Shown: piece by piece, positions 41,911 through 51,022 of the stretch
Position numbering within the stretch: position 1 is the stretch's first letter
How the letters are laid out: each line of letters starts with the position of its first letter
Source: Candidatus Desulforudis audaxviator MP104C
Lineage (GTDB): Bacteria > Bacillota > Desulfotomaculia > Desulfotomaculales > Desulforudaceae
Assembly (NCBI RefSeq): GCF_000018425.1
Contig: NC_010424.1
Location: 62,001-126,000 of the forward strand
Length of the DNA: 64,000 bases
Reading direction: 5' to 3'
Notes under the pieces: generated by a model
Seen by the model: the letters and a program-made list of their open reading frames with translations, nothing else
Databases searched by the model: none
What the model was told of the DNA's origin: nothing
Translations under genes and position numbers: made by a program

Positions 41911-42804
41911 ATGCCGGGTGATGACCGTAGGGTCTGTATAGTCGGCGCGGGCCGGGTCGGCTCAACGCTGGCCCTGGCCCTGCAGCGCGGCGGTTACCGG
42001 ATCGTGGGGGTGGCTTCCCGCGGCGAACAGTCCGCCCGCCGTCTGGGTGAGCGGCTGGGCTGCCCGTTTTCGGTGCGTCCGGAACAGTTCACCCCGAACG
42101 CCGACGTGGTGCTCGTCACCACCTCGGACCGGGAGATTGCGGCCGTAGCCGCGCGCATCCAGTCCCGGGGCGGCTTCACGGCCGGGCAACTGGTGGCCCA
42201 CACCAGCGGGGCCACCCCTGCTGAAGCACTCGCTCCGGCTCGGGAGGCCGGTGCCGTCGTCGCTTCCATTCACCCGCTGCAATCGTTTGCGGATGCGGAT
42301 GCGGCGCTGGAACGTCTGCCCGGGTGTTACTTCGGAGTGGAAGGAGACGCCGCCGGTGTGTTCCGGGCACGGCGCCTGGTGGAGGACCTGGGGGGAGTGC
42401 CCCTGGAGGTGAACGCCGGGGACAAGGCGCTTTATCACGCCGCCGCGTGCGTGGCGTCCAATTACCTGGTGGCCGTGATCCACCTTGCCACCGAATTGTT
42501 GGGAAGATGCGGCTGGTCGCGCACGGACGCCCTGAAGGCGCTGGGGCCCCTAATCGACGGAACCCGGGAAAACGTCCGGGATTTCGGGGTGGTGGGTGCG
42601 CTGACCGGGCCGGTGGTCCGCAATGACCGGCCGACTCTTGAATGGCACCTGGCGGCCCTCACCCGCCTGGATGCCGGGTATGAGGGGGTCTACCGGGCCC
42701 TGGGGGTCTACACCGCCGGGATCGCCCGGGAGCAGGGCGCGCTCAGCGCTTCTCAGGCCCGGGAGTTGGCAAGCTTGTTTGAGGGGGTTTTGGACCGTGG
42801 CTGA
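41911..42804 (+). CDS. Rossmann/DUF2520 oxidoreductase, candidate ketopantoate reductase
   Basis: The 297-residue protein has an NADP-type Rossmann loop VGAGRVGSTLA (about residues 11-21), HTSGATPAEAL, IHPLQSF, and a helical C-terminal DUF2520 domain (about 155-290). It is the first gene of the panB-panC-panD operon, which lacks a classical panE. PanG-type ketopantoate reductases are Rossmann proteins of this general kind, so it may supply that step. It overlaps panB by 8 bases. Confidence 0.75.
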   Translation: MPGDDRRVCIVGAGRVGSTLALALQRGGYRIVGVASRGEQSARRLGERLGCPFSVRPEQFTPNADVVLVTTSDREIAAVAARIQSRGGFTAGQLVAHTSGATPAEALAPAREAGAVVASIHPLQSFADADAALERLPGCYFGVEGDAAGVFRARRLVEDLGGVPLEVNAGDKALYHAAACVASNYLVAVIHLATELLGRCGWSRTDALKALGPLIDGTRENVRDFGVVGALTGPVVRNDRPTLEWHLAALTRLDAGYEGVYRALGVYTAGIAREQGALSASQARELASLFEGVLDRG

Positions 42805-43627
42805 CAAGCGGCTCACGACGCTGGACATCCGCCGGAAGAAAGAGGAAGGCCGGCCGATCACAATGCTTACCGCTTACGATTGCCCGACGGCCCGGCTGGT
42901 GGACGAAGCGGGTATCGACATCGTCCTGGTGGGGGACTCCGTGGGAAACGTTATCCTGGGGTACGACTCCACCATTCCGGTGACCATGGCGGATATGCTC
43001 CACCACACCCGCGCGGTGAGCCGGGGGGTGAGGCGGGCCCTGGTGGTGGGCGACATGCCGTTTCTTTCCTACAACGTGGACCGTGTGGAGGCGATCCGCA
43101 ACGCCGGGCGCTTCTTGCAGGAAGGCGGGGCCCAGGCCGTAAAGCTCGAGGGCGGCCGGGAGGTGGCGGAAACCGTACGGGTTCTGGTCAGCGCCGGGAT
43201 TCCGGTGATGGGGCACATCGGGCTGACCCCTCAATCGGTACACCAATTGGGCGGGTACCGGGTCCAGGGCCGGGACGCGGCGTCGGCCCGGCGGCTCCTG
43301 GAAGACGCCCGGATCCTGGAGGAAGCCGGAGTGTTCGCCATGGTGCTGGAGTGCGTGCCGGTGCCGCTGGCCCAAAGGATCACCGCGGCGGTGAACGTGC
43401 CGACTATCGGTATCGGCGCCGGACCCTATTGCGACGGGCAGGTGCTGGTCACCCACGACCTGCTCGGGCTGTACGGCGGATTCACCCCGCGCTTTGTGAA
43501 ACGTTACGCCGCCCTGCACGGTGAAATCGGCCGCGCGCTGCGGGAATTCCGCGAAGAGGTGGAGTCCGGCCGTTTCCCGGCGGAAGAACACGGCTTTGCA
43601 ATGCCTGAGGAAGAACTGCCGGAATAA
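42797..43627 (+). CDS. panB: Ketopantoate hydroxymethyltransferase
   Basis: PanB makes ketopantoate from 2-oxoisovalerate and 5,10-methylene-H4folate, linking this operon to FolD chemistry. The 276-residue protein has TMLTAYDCPTARL, VGDSVGNVILGYDSTIPVT (metal and substrate site) and GIGAGPYCDGQVLV. GTG 42797 follows GAGGGGG and overlaps the upstream gene. Its length is normal. Confidence 0.96.
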   Translation: MADKRLTTLDIRRKKEEGRPITMLTAYDCPTARLVDEAGIDIVLVGDSVGNVILGYDSTIPVTMADMLHHTRAVSRGVRRALVVGDMPFLSYNVDRVEAIRNAGRFLQEGGAQAVKLEGGREVAETVRVLVSAGIPVMGHIGLTPQSVHQLGGYRVQGRDAASARRLLEDARILEEAGVFAMVLECVPVPLAQRITAAVNVPTIGIGAGPYCDGQVLVTHDLLGLYGGFTPRFVKRYAALHGEIGRALREFREEVESGRFPAEEHGFAMPEEELPE

Positions 43628-43630
43628 TGT

Positions 43631-43775
43631 AGAATACAGAATCCAGAAGTCAGAATTCAGAATGGGACTTTCAAGAGGCAGAAGAAACCGGTACAGGGGA
43701 GTCTGGGTAGAATTCAATTGGCAGCACTTGTTCAAATTCTTTTCCCGTACTTCTGACTCCAATTCTGAATTCCAT
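43631..43775. repeat. Heptamer repeats in the panB-panC gap
   Basis: AGAATAC, AGAATCC, AGAAGTC, AGAATTC and AGAATGG are five gap-free 7-base units (43631-43665). A minus-strand counterpart (GGAATTC, AGAATTGG, AGTCAGA) lies at about 43749-43775, so the region is an inverted pair around an 80-base core. It interrupts what is otherwise one pantothenate operon. Confidence 0.7.
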
Positions 43776-43835
43776 ATAAGAGACCAGGTCGGAAATCGGG
43801 AGACAATCTAGAAGTTCGGAAGGCGGAGATCAAGA

Positions 43836-44819
43836 ATGGCGATACAAGGAGATCTGGGCCAAAATGCACTGAATTCCCCGCGGCTGGGGGGACTGTCGGA
43901 CTTGCGGGTTTGCGCGACCGTGGCGGAGATCCGGGACGTGGTCGCGGGACTCCGCCGGTCCGGCGGAATCGCCCTCGTGCCCACGATGGGTTACTTTCAC
44001 GAGGGGCACCTGACGCTGATGCGGGAGGCGCGCCGCCGGTTTCCCTACGTGGTGGTGAGCATTTTCGTCAACCCCATCCAGTTCGGTCCGAATGAGGATC
44101 TGGAGGCCTACCCGCGGAACCTGGAACGGGATCTGCGGCTGGCCCGGGAGGCCGGCGTGACGGCCGTTTTCGTTCCCGGCACGGACGAGATGTACCCTGA
44201 TCAATCGTGCACCTTCGTGCAAGTTGACGGTATCAGCGGGGTCCTGTGCGGGCGCAGCAGGCCGGGACACTTCCGGGGCGTGGCCACGGTGGTGGCGAAG
44301 CTTTTCAACATCGTCCGGCCGGACGCCGCTTTTTTCGGCTGGAAGGACGCCCAGCAGGTGCTGGTGGTCCGCCGTCTGGTGCGGGACCTGAACCTGGACG
44401 TGGAGATCATTGCCGTACCCACTGTGCGCGAACCGGACGGCCTGGCCATGAGTTCCCGGAACACTTACCTTTCCCCGGCTGAGCGCCGCGCGGCGACCGT
44501 GCTCTACCGGAGCCTGCTGGCGGCCCGTGAGGCCGTTTTGTCCGGCGAGGGCTTGCCCGCCGTAAGGGACCGGCTAGCCGCCGCGATTGCGGCCGAGCCG
44601 GCAGCCGGGTTGGAATACGCGGAGATCCTGGCGCTGCCCGGTCTTACTGCGCCCGGTCCCGGCGACCGGGAACTGCTTCTAGCCGTGGCGGCCCGCTTCG
44701 GGCGGGCGCGGCTGATTGACAACGTGGTTGTCAGGCTGCCGGGGGAAATGGTCCGCTCAAAAGTGGCGGCAGTATCCGGGGGGAGGGGAAATAATGCACC
44801 TGAAAATGCTCAAGTCTAA
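43836..44819 (+). CDS. panC: Pantothenate synthetase
   Basis: PanC joins pantoate and beta-alanine using ATP. The 327-residue protein has [14 protein letters not shown] (HIGH-type motif, about residues 50-63), [13 protein letters not shown] and FFGWKDAQQ, then MSSRNTYLS (KMSKS-like). It is about 40 residues longer than usual: roughly 25 extra at the N-terminus and a short Ala/Asn-rich tail overlapping panD by 26 bases. Confidence 0.95.
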
Positions 44820-45195
44820 GATTCACCGGGCCACAGTGACCGGCGCCAACCTGGACTACGAGGGCAGCATCACGATAGACGGGGAACTGCTGGAGGCTGC
44901 CGGCATCCTGGTCTTTGAACAGGTACAGGTGGCGAATCTGAACAACGGCGTGCGTTTTGAAACGTACGTGATTCCGGGGGCCCGGGGTTCGGGCGTGATC
45001 AATTTGAACGGGGCCGCTGCCCGCCTGGCTGTACCGGGAGACCAGGTGATCATCATGGCCTACTCCTGGTGTTCCGAGAGCGAAGTCCGGGAGTGGGCAC
45101 CGGTGGTGGTGCTCGTCGACGCCCGCAACCGGGTCGCCAAAGTTTTAGCTGCGGAGGGTCTTCCGCCACTTAACATGACCGGGCCGGAAAAGTAG
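44794..45195 (+). CDS. panD: Aspartate 1-decarboxylase proenzyme
   Basis: PanD supplies beta-alanine. The 133-residue proenzyme has Lys9 in [12 protein letters not shown] and the self-cleavage site Gly24-Ser25 in YEGSIT, which generates the pyruvoyl group. ATG 44794 follows GGGGAGGGG; the longer frame from 44716 runs inside panC. It ends the pantothenate operon. Confidence 0.96.
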
Positions 45196-45310
45196 CATGG
45201 CGGTAGTGACACCGGGCAATTCGAGGGACAAGCTCCAATATATCCGCTGACCAATCCGTAAGGACAGGCCTTCAGATCATCGTGCCGCGCTCCCGACCGA
45301 TTCCTTCCGG

Positions 45311-45335
45311 CCCGGCCCTCCATGGCCGGCTTTTT
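45311..45335 (+). terminator. Terminator after panD
   Basis: CCGGCC (45312-45317) pairs with GGCCGG (45324-45329), then CTTTTT. It is the first of two terminators in the 323-base panD-folD gap. Confidence 0.65.
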
Positions 45336-45369
45336 CCGACTTCCGGGGACGGTTAACCGGCAAACCATC

Positions 45370-45398
45370 GCTGCCAGTCTACAACTGGCGGCGTTTTT
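45370..45398 (+). terminator. Second terminator between panD and folD
   Basis: GCTGCCAGT (45370-45378) pairs with ACTGGCGGC (45384-45392), one G-T pair, followed by GTTTTTATT. Beyond it the gap holds TTGACA (45432-45437) without a convincing -10 box and a TGCGGGC/GCCCGCA hairpin (about 45455-45472) before the folD ribosome site. Confidence 0.7.
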
Positions 45399-45518
45399 AT
45401 TGCCTCTCCCCAGCCTCCCCCGTAAAAATCATTGACATGGACCTTTAATCCTACTGCGGGCTCGCGCCCGCAATCACATTTGACTCCAGCCACTTTTTGT
45501 TTAGGAGGTGCAGTCGGG

Positions 45519-46403
45519 GTGGAACCACGGATCCTTGACGGCAAGGCGGTCGCGGGCCGGGTGAAGGCCGGGGTCGCCCGTGAGGTGGAGGCCTTCCGGA
45601 CAAAACACGGACACCCTCCCGGCCTGGCGGTGATTCTGGTCGGGGATAACCCGGCGTCGCAGACGTACGTGCGGAACAAGGAGACCGCCTGCCGGGAGGT
45701 GGGTATCGACTCAGAGGTATACCGCCTGGAAGCCTCGGCTCCGGAGGAAGCGGTGTGCCGCCTGCTCAGGCAGCTGAATGAAAAAACCGACATTCACGGC
45801 ATCCTGGTGCAGCTTCCCTTGCCGCCGCACCTCGACGCCCGCATGCTTGTAGAGGCCATTCGGCCGGAGAAGGACGTGGACGGGTTCCACCCCTTGAACA
45901 TCGGCCGTTTAGTAACCGGCGAGGCTTGCATGATTCCGTGCACCCCACGGGGGATCGTCACCCTCCTGGAGCGGTCGGGTGTTTCCATTGCTGGAAAGCA
46001 CGCCGTGGTCGTCGGCCGCAGCAACATCGTCGGCAAACCGGTGGCGCTTTTGCTCCTGGAACGCCACGCCACGGTAACGGTGTGCCATTCACGGACGCCG
46101 GACCTGGCTGCCGTGACATTGCGCGGCGACATTCTCGTGGTGGCCGTGGGCCGGCCCCAGATGATCACGGGCAATATGGTCAAGGAGGGGGCGGTGGTGG
46201 TCGACGTGGGGATCAACCGGCTGGACGGCCGCTTGGTGGGCGACGTCGACTTCGAATCGGTGTGGCCCAAAGCCGGATACATCACCCCGGTGCCCGGCGG
46301 TGTCGGGCCGATGACGGTGGCCATGCTCCTTGCCAACACCGTCGAAGCGGCCTGGCGTCTCACCGGCGGGGTACCGGCATTAGCGGGTCGGCGAGATTTT
46401 TAA
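45519..46403 (+). CDS. folD: Methylene-H4folate dehydrogenase / cyclohydrolase
   Basis: FolD interconverts 10-formyl-, methenyl- and methylene-H4folate in the methyl branch. The 294-residue protein has [14 protein letters not shown] (catalytic Lys region, about residues 51-64), [17 protein letters not shown] and the NADP loop [13 protein letters not shown] (about 165-177). GTG 45519 follows TTAGGAGGTG. Its last codons lie in the 48-bp repeat that recurs after fdhA. Confidence 0.96.
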   Translation: MEPRILDGKAVAGRVKAGVAREVEAFRTKHGHPPGLAVILVGDNPASQTYVRNKETACREVGIDSEVYRLEASAPEEAVCRLLRQLNEKTDIHGILVQLPLPPHLDARMLVEAIRPEKDVDGFHPLNIGRLVTGEACMIPCTPRGIVTLLERSGVSIAGKHAVVVGRSNIVGKPVALLLLERHATVTVCHSRTPDLAAVTLRGDILVVAVGRPQMITGNMVKEGAVVVDVGINRLDGRLVGDVDFESVWPKAGYITPVPGGVGPMTVAMLLANTVEAAWRLTGGVPALAGRRDF

Positions 46404-46415
46404 TTTTCGAAGCAG
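46368..46415. repeat. 48-bp imperfect direct repeat, copy 1 (end of folD)
   Basis: This copy and the one at 48623-48669 share about 41 of 48 aligned bases, with an 18-base perfect core GCATTAGCGGGTCGGCGA at 46377-46394. Here it encodes the folD C-terminus and its stop. The two copies bracket fdhA. Confidence 0.85.
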
Positions 46416-46494
46416 CAAAGAAGTGAAAATGAATGGCTCTCCGCTCAGGTCTGATGGCGGTATCGGGTTGTTTTTATGGCAGGAGGGCGACTAA

Positions 46495-48669
46495 ATGGCG
46501 AAACAGGTCGTGACAGTGTGTCCGTACTGCGGTGCGGGCTGCTTGATGACGCTGACCGTGGAGGCGGGCAAAATAAAAAAGGTGTCGCCCTTTGGGAAGG
46601 GTGACCGTTTCCTCTGTGCGAAGGGAAAGAAAATCATGGATTTCGTTTACAGTCCCTTGAGGCTTGATGCGCCTTTAGTACGCCAGGGTGACACTTTCAA
46701 AAGGGTGTCCTGGGGCGAAGCTCTCGACATCGTCGCTTCCCGACTTTCGGAGATAAAGGATAAATATGGTCCCGACAGTATCGGATTTATGGGGTCAGGC
46801 TGTTTCACGAACGAAGAGCTCTACATATACCAGAAGTTTGTCCGGGCAGTGATGGGTACCAACAATATCGATAGCTGCGCCAGAATCTGTCATATCCCGT
46901 CGCTCAAGGCATTAATGAAGTCGATCGGCAGCGCCACGATGAGCAACACAATGGACGAGATATCAAATACAGAGGTCATATTCATCGCGGGATACAATCC
47001 GGAGGTCTGTCACCCAAGGCTTTACCATCGGCAGATTAAAGCGGCGAAAAAAAAAGGCAGCAAAATCATAGTAATGGACCCGCGGATTACCTCCGTGGCC
47101 GAAATGGCGGACGTATTCTTGCAGCTGAAGCCGGGTACGGAAGTTCCTATTTTAAACAGTATGGCGAACATAATCATCCAGGAAGATCTGGTAGATGAAT
47201 TGTTCATTCAAAGAAGGACAGAGGGCTACGATGAGCTGAAACGCCAGGTGGAGAAATATTCCCCTGAATATGCCGCCAAAATCAGCGATGTACCGGCAAT
47301 GTCCATAATTGCCGGGGCAAGGCTTTACGCTGCCAGCAGGAACTCCGTTATTCTATGGGGCATGGGTATGACCCAGCACATATGCGGTGTTGACAATGTC
47401 TCTGCGCTCATTAACCTTGCCCTTCTTACCGGCAATATCGGCAGGCCCAACACGGGTTTGAGTCCTGTAAGGGGACAGAACAATGTTCAGGGAGCCTCAT
47501 TCATCGGCGCGCTGCCCGATGTTTTCCCCGGCTATAAACAGGTCACGGATCCGGCGGCGCAGGAATGGTTCAAATCCCTTTGGGGCGTTGCTTCATTGCC
47601 GGAAGAACCGGGCCGGACATCCACGGTCTTTCTACCGGGTGTCCTTGAGGGAAAGACAAAGGCTCTTTACATCTCCGGTGAGAATCCGGCCGTTTCGCAG
47701 GCTAATCTGAATCTGATAAGAAAGGCGCTGGCCGAGGTGGAGTTTCTGGTTGTTCAGGAGGTCTTTATGACCGAAACCGCTCAATTTGCCGACGTTATAC
47801 TTCCGGCCTGCACCTTTGCCGAAAAGGGCGGTACCTACATAAGACTGGACCGGGCGGTTCAGTTATTGAACCCTGCTGTTTCTCCAGCAGGGGAGAGCCT
47901 CCCGGATTGGAAAATAATACAAATGTTGGCCTCTAAAATGGGATATGGAAATCTATTCCCGTACCACAGCGAGTTTGACATCCACGAGGAACTGAGGAAA
48001 GCGGTACCGGATCTGGCCGGTATCACTTACGAGAGATTACAGGATGGCAACGCTATCCATATGCCGTGCCCTGATCCATCACATCCCGGTGTACTCGTCA
48101 GATACACCGATGTCTTTCCCCGTCCGGGCGGCAGGGCGCTTTTTGTGCCTGTTGATTTTACTCCTCCTGCCGAATCGCCGGATGAGGAATACCCGTTTAC
48201 CTTAACTACCGGAAGAGACGCACGGCACTTCAACACCTCTACAATAGCTTGCCCGCGGGAGAGGGCCGGCAGGGCTTATCTGGAGATACATCCCCAAGAT
48301 GCCGAGGCTCTTGGATTATCGGACGGCGATGCAATTGAGGCCGTCTCCCGTCGCGGGAAAGTAGTATTGGAGGCAAAAATAACAGAGCGCGTGAGGCCGG
48401 GTGTGACGTTCGCCCCGCTTCGCCGTTGTTGCGAGTCCTCTATAAATCTGCTTACTGGCAATGCCCTCGATCCCGTTGCCAAAACGCCGGAGTATAAAGT
48501 CTCGGCCATAAAACTCAACCAAGTAAAGCAAAAACCGCCCTGCCCTTCCGAAGGTGCTCCAAGGGCATGGGCGCCTGGACAACCATACCGTGCGCGGCGT
48601 CACTTTAGAATGCAAATCGCCCGGGGTACCCGCATTAGCGGGTCGGCGAAATTTAGATTTTCGGAGTAG
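46495..48669 (+). CDS. fdhA: Formate dehydrogenase catalytic subunit, cysteine type
   Basis: This molybdopterin enzyme (724 residues) interconverts CO2 and formate, the first methyl-branch step. An N-terminal 4Fe-4S site has CPYCGAGC (Cys9, 12, 16) and a Cys near 44. The catalytic pair Cys132-His133 lies in CARICHIPSL; Cys replaces selenocysteine and is coded TGT. Cofactor domains follow to about residue 680. The last 45 residues are Arg/Ala/Pro-rich, unlike other enzymes of the family, and end inside the second repeat copy. Codons look more AT-rich than in neighbours, suggesting transfer. Confidence 0.92.
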   Translation: MAKQVVTVCPYCGAGCLMTLTVEAGKIKKVSPFGKGDRFLCAKGKKIMDFVYSPLRLDAPLVRQGDTFKRVSWGEALDIVASRLSEIKDKYGPDSIGFMGSGCFTNEELYIYQKFVRAVMGTNNIDSCARICHIPSLKALMKSIGSATMSNTMDEISNTEVIFIAGYNPEVCHPRLYHRQIKAAKKKGSKIIVMDPRITSVAEMADVFLQLKPGTEVPILNSMANIIIQEDLVDELFIQRRTEGYDELKRQVEKYSPEYAAKISDVPAMSIIAGARLYAASRNSVILWGMGMTQHICGVDNVSALINLALLTGNIGRPNTGLSPVRGQNNVQGASFIGALPDVFPGYKQVTDPAAQEWFKSLWGVASLPEEPGRTSTVFLPGVLEGKTKALYISGENPAVSQANLNLIRKALAEVEFLVVQEVFMTETAQFADVILPACTFAEKGGTYIRLDRAVQLLNPAVSPAGESLPDWKIIQMLASKMGYGNLFPYHSEFDIHEELRKAVPDLAGITYERLQDGNAIHMPCPDPSHPGVLVRYTDVFPRPGGRALFVPVDFTPPAESPDEEYPFTLTTGRDARHFNTSTIACPRERAGRAYLEIHPQDAEALGLSDGDAIEAVSRRGKVVLEAKITERVRPGVTFAPLRRCCESSINLLTGNALDPVAKTPEYKVSAIKLNQVKQKPPCPSEGAPRAWAPGQPYRARRHFRMQIARGTRISGSAKFRFSE
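48623..48669. repeat. 48-bp imperfect direct repeat, copy 2 (end of fdhA)
   Basis: The perfect core is at 48632-48649. Here the repeat is read in another frame as the last residues of FdhA and includes its stop, just before the cdhA ribosome site. ACCCGC-ATTA-GCGGGT within it forms a 6-bp hairpin that is imperfect in copy 1. Confidence 0.85.
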
Positions 48670-48678
48670 GAGCCGGCA

Positions 48679-50979
48679 ATGAGTAAAACAGAGAAGTTAA
48701 GAGAGAAAATCAACGAGATCATCAGAGCCGAAGAATCCTGGGAGGCCGTGGGCCAAACACCGATGCCCCGGGTGACTGACTTGCGCAACTGGGACTTTCG
48801 CCTGATGAAAACCTACCGGCCTTTTTATGCACCGTTTTGCGATCTTTGCTGTTTATGCAATTTCGGCAAGTGCGACTTGACGCAAGATCGCAAAGGGGCC
48901 TGCGGAATCGACATGGCCACCCAGCAGGCCAGGATGATTTTGATCGCCTGCTTGATGGGTGCCGCCGCCCACGGAGCGCATGGGCGCCACCTGATCGAGC
49001 ACCTTATCGAAAAACACGGCGAGGATTACCCGCTTGTTTTGGGGGACCAGGTCAATGTGGAAGCGCCGATCATCAGGACCGTGCTCGGTTTAAAGCCGCA
49101 AACCCTCGGCGACCTGCGCAAGGCCGTTGAGTATGTGGAAAGGGAGTTTATCCATCTGGTTGCCGCCACCCATACCGGACAGGAAGGGAGCAATTTGGAC
49201 TACGAGTCGAAAGCCTTCCACTGCGGGATGCTGGACCACGTAGCCTTGGAGGCCTGCGACCTAGCCCAAATCACCGGGTTTAACTATCCGACGTCGGTGG
49301 TCGAAACACCGCTGGTCGAGTTGGGCTGGGGCACCATTGACCGCACGAAGCCGGTGATCCTACTGGTGGGCCACAACGCCGCGGCCGCCAACAGTATGAC
49401 GGATTACCTGCGCAAAAACAACCTCCTCGATCAAGTGGAACTGGCCGGGATCTGTTGTACGGCGTTAGACGCCACCCGGTACAACGCGGGCGCGAAGGTG
49501 GTCGGCCCTTTGGCGCAGCAGCGCTTTTTCCTGAAAACCGGCCTGGCTGACGTCATTGTGACCGATGAGCAGTGCGTGCTTACCGACATTCCGGCCCTCG
49601 CCGGAGAAACAGGCGCGGCGCTCATCGCCTGGTCGGACAAAATCTGCTACGGCCTGGACAACGTCACCGAAAAAGAAACGGACGAGATTGTGAAAATGAT
49701 TGTGGCCGGGGAAAAGAAACAGGTCCTTGTTTTGGACTCCGACAAAGCGGCGGAAGTGGCGGTGAAGGTGGCGTTGGCCTTAGCGCCGGCGCGCAAAAAA
49801 TTCATTCTTTCCCCCGCGCAAGCCGTCGAGATCGCCGGCCGGTGCCGAGAGAAGTGCGAGAAGTGTCATCAAAACTGCGCCAACCTGCTGCCGGTCGGCA
49901 CGGCGGTCAGCCGGGCGGGTGAAGGCGATTTGGAACCACTTGCCAAACTGTTCAGAAAATGCGTCGGTTGCGGAAAATGTGAAGAAGTCTGCGATTTTAA
50001 TCTTCCTATCCTCAAGTTAATGGCGGCGGCGGCTTCGGCGGAGAAATACAAAGTGCGGGTCGGCCGGGGGCCGATCCACGACGTGGAAATAAGAAAAGTA
50101 GGTTCCCCCATCGTTTTGGGTACCATCCCGGGAGTTGTGCTGTTTGCCGGGTGTTCCAATTATCCGGACATTGGTGATGTGGCCTGGATGGCGGAGGAGT
50201 TGGCGCGGCGCAAGTACATCGTCTGCCTTTCCGGATGCGCGGCAATGGCGGCGGGGATGTACAAAGACGCCGAAGGAAGGACCATTTACGAAAAGTACCC
50301 GCCTTCATTTGACGCCGGCGGCGTCCTCAACGTGGGTTCCTGCGTCTCCAACGCGCACGTGGTCGGTGCCGCCATAAAGATCGCAAACATCTTCGCCAAT
50401 TTGCCCAGCCGGGCCAATTATGAATTGATTGCCGACTACATCCTCAACCGGGTGGGCGCCTGTGCCGTGGTCTGGGGTCCCTATTCCCAGAAGGCCTTGG
50501 CCATCGGCACGGGGGCGATACGGTGGGGGATTCCTCTTTTGCTTGGCCCCCACGGCGCCAAATACAGAAGGTTGTTCATGAGCAAGAAGGAATACGACGA
50601 CTGGACGGTTATCGATGGCCGGACCGAGCAGTTGGTCGATACCCGGGAGCCCACCCCGGAGCACATGGCCATCGTCGTGGAAACCAGGGAAAGGGCTCTG
50701 CTTACTATCATCAAGCTTTGCATGCGGCGAAACGATACTGCTCCCGGCCGGGCCATCAAGTTGCATCAGTACATCTCCGTTTATAAAGAACATTTGGGCA
50801 CTCTTCCTGATGACCTGCAGAACTTCGTCCGCACCGAACGGGATGCGCCCCTGGTTTATAAAAAAGAGGTGCTGGCTTACTTAAATGAAGTCGGCTGGCA
50901 GCCGAAGCCGACTTTGTCCTTGCCCACCATCATCGGCACTTACGAAACGAAGGTGCCCGTTTCGGCCACGGTAAAATAG
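48679..50979 (+). CDS. cdhA: CO dehydrogenase alpha subunit, archaeal (ACDS) type
   Basis: The 766-residue protein is the nickel-iron CO dehydrogenase of acetyl-CoA synthase/decarbonylase. It has a Cys-rich N-terminus (Cys54-Cys75, B/D-cluster type) and an inserted ferredoxin region (CREKCEKCHQNC, about 389-400; CVGCGKCEEVC, about 428-438) that bacterial CooS/AcsA proteins lack. Downstream GCSNYPDIG, CLSGCAAMAAG and NVGSCVSNAH hold C-cluster ligands. Length and insert mark the archaeal form. GGAGCC precedes ATG; cdhB follows. Confidence 0.93.
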   Translation: MSKTEKLREKINEIIRAEESWEAVGQTPMPRVTDLRNWDFRLMKTYRPFYAPFCDLCCLCNFGKCDLTQDRKGACGIDMATQQARMILIACLMGAAAHGAHGRHLIEHLIEKHGEDYPLVLGDQVNVEAPIIRTVLGLKPQTLGDLRKAVEYVEREFIHLVAATHTGQEGSNLDYESKAFHCGMLDHVALEACDLAQITGFNYPTSVVETPLVELGWGTIDRTKPVILLVGHNAAAANSMTDYLRKNNLLDQVELAGICCTALDATRYNAGAKVVGPLAQQRFFLKTGLADVIVTDEQCVLTDIPALAGETGAALIAWSDKICYGLDNVTEKETDEIVKMIVAGEKKQVLVLDSDKAAEVAVKVALALAPARKKFILSPAQAVEIAGRCREKCEKCHQNCANLLPVGTAVSRAGEGDLEPLAKLFRKCVGCGKCEEVCDFNLPILKLMAAAASAEKYKVRVGRGPIHDVEIRKVGSPIVLGTIPGVVLFAGCSNYPDIGDVAWMAEELARRKYIVCLSGCAAMAAGMYKDAEGRTIYEKYPPSFDAGGVLNVGSCVSNAHVVGAAIKIANIFANLPSRANYELIADYILNRVGACAVVWGPYSQKALAIGTGAIRWGIPLLLGPHGAKYRRLFMSKKEYDDWTVIDGRTEQLVDTREPTPEHMAIVVETRERALLTIIKLCMRRNDTAPGRAIKLHQYISVYKEHLGTLPDDLQNFVRTERDAPLVYKKEVLAYLNEVGWQPKPTLSLPTIIGTYETKVPVSATVK

Positions 50980-51022
50980 GGAAGTAAGAAAAGAATCGCT
51001 GGTGAGGGGAGGGTGTCGGACA

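Noticed and set aside
46888-46960. SECIS element after the FdhA active-site codon
   Set aside because: No stable stem with a suitable apical loop at the usual distance could be drawn by eye.
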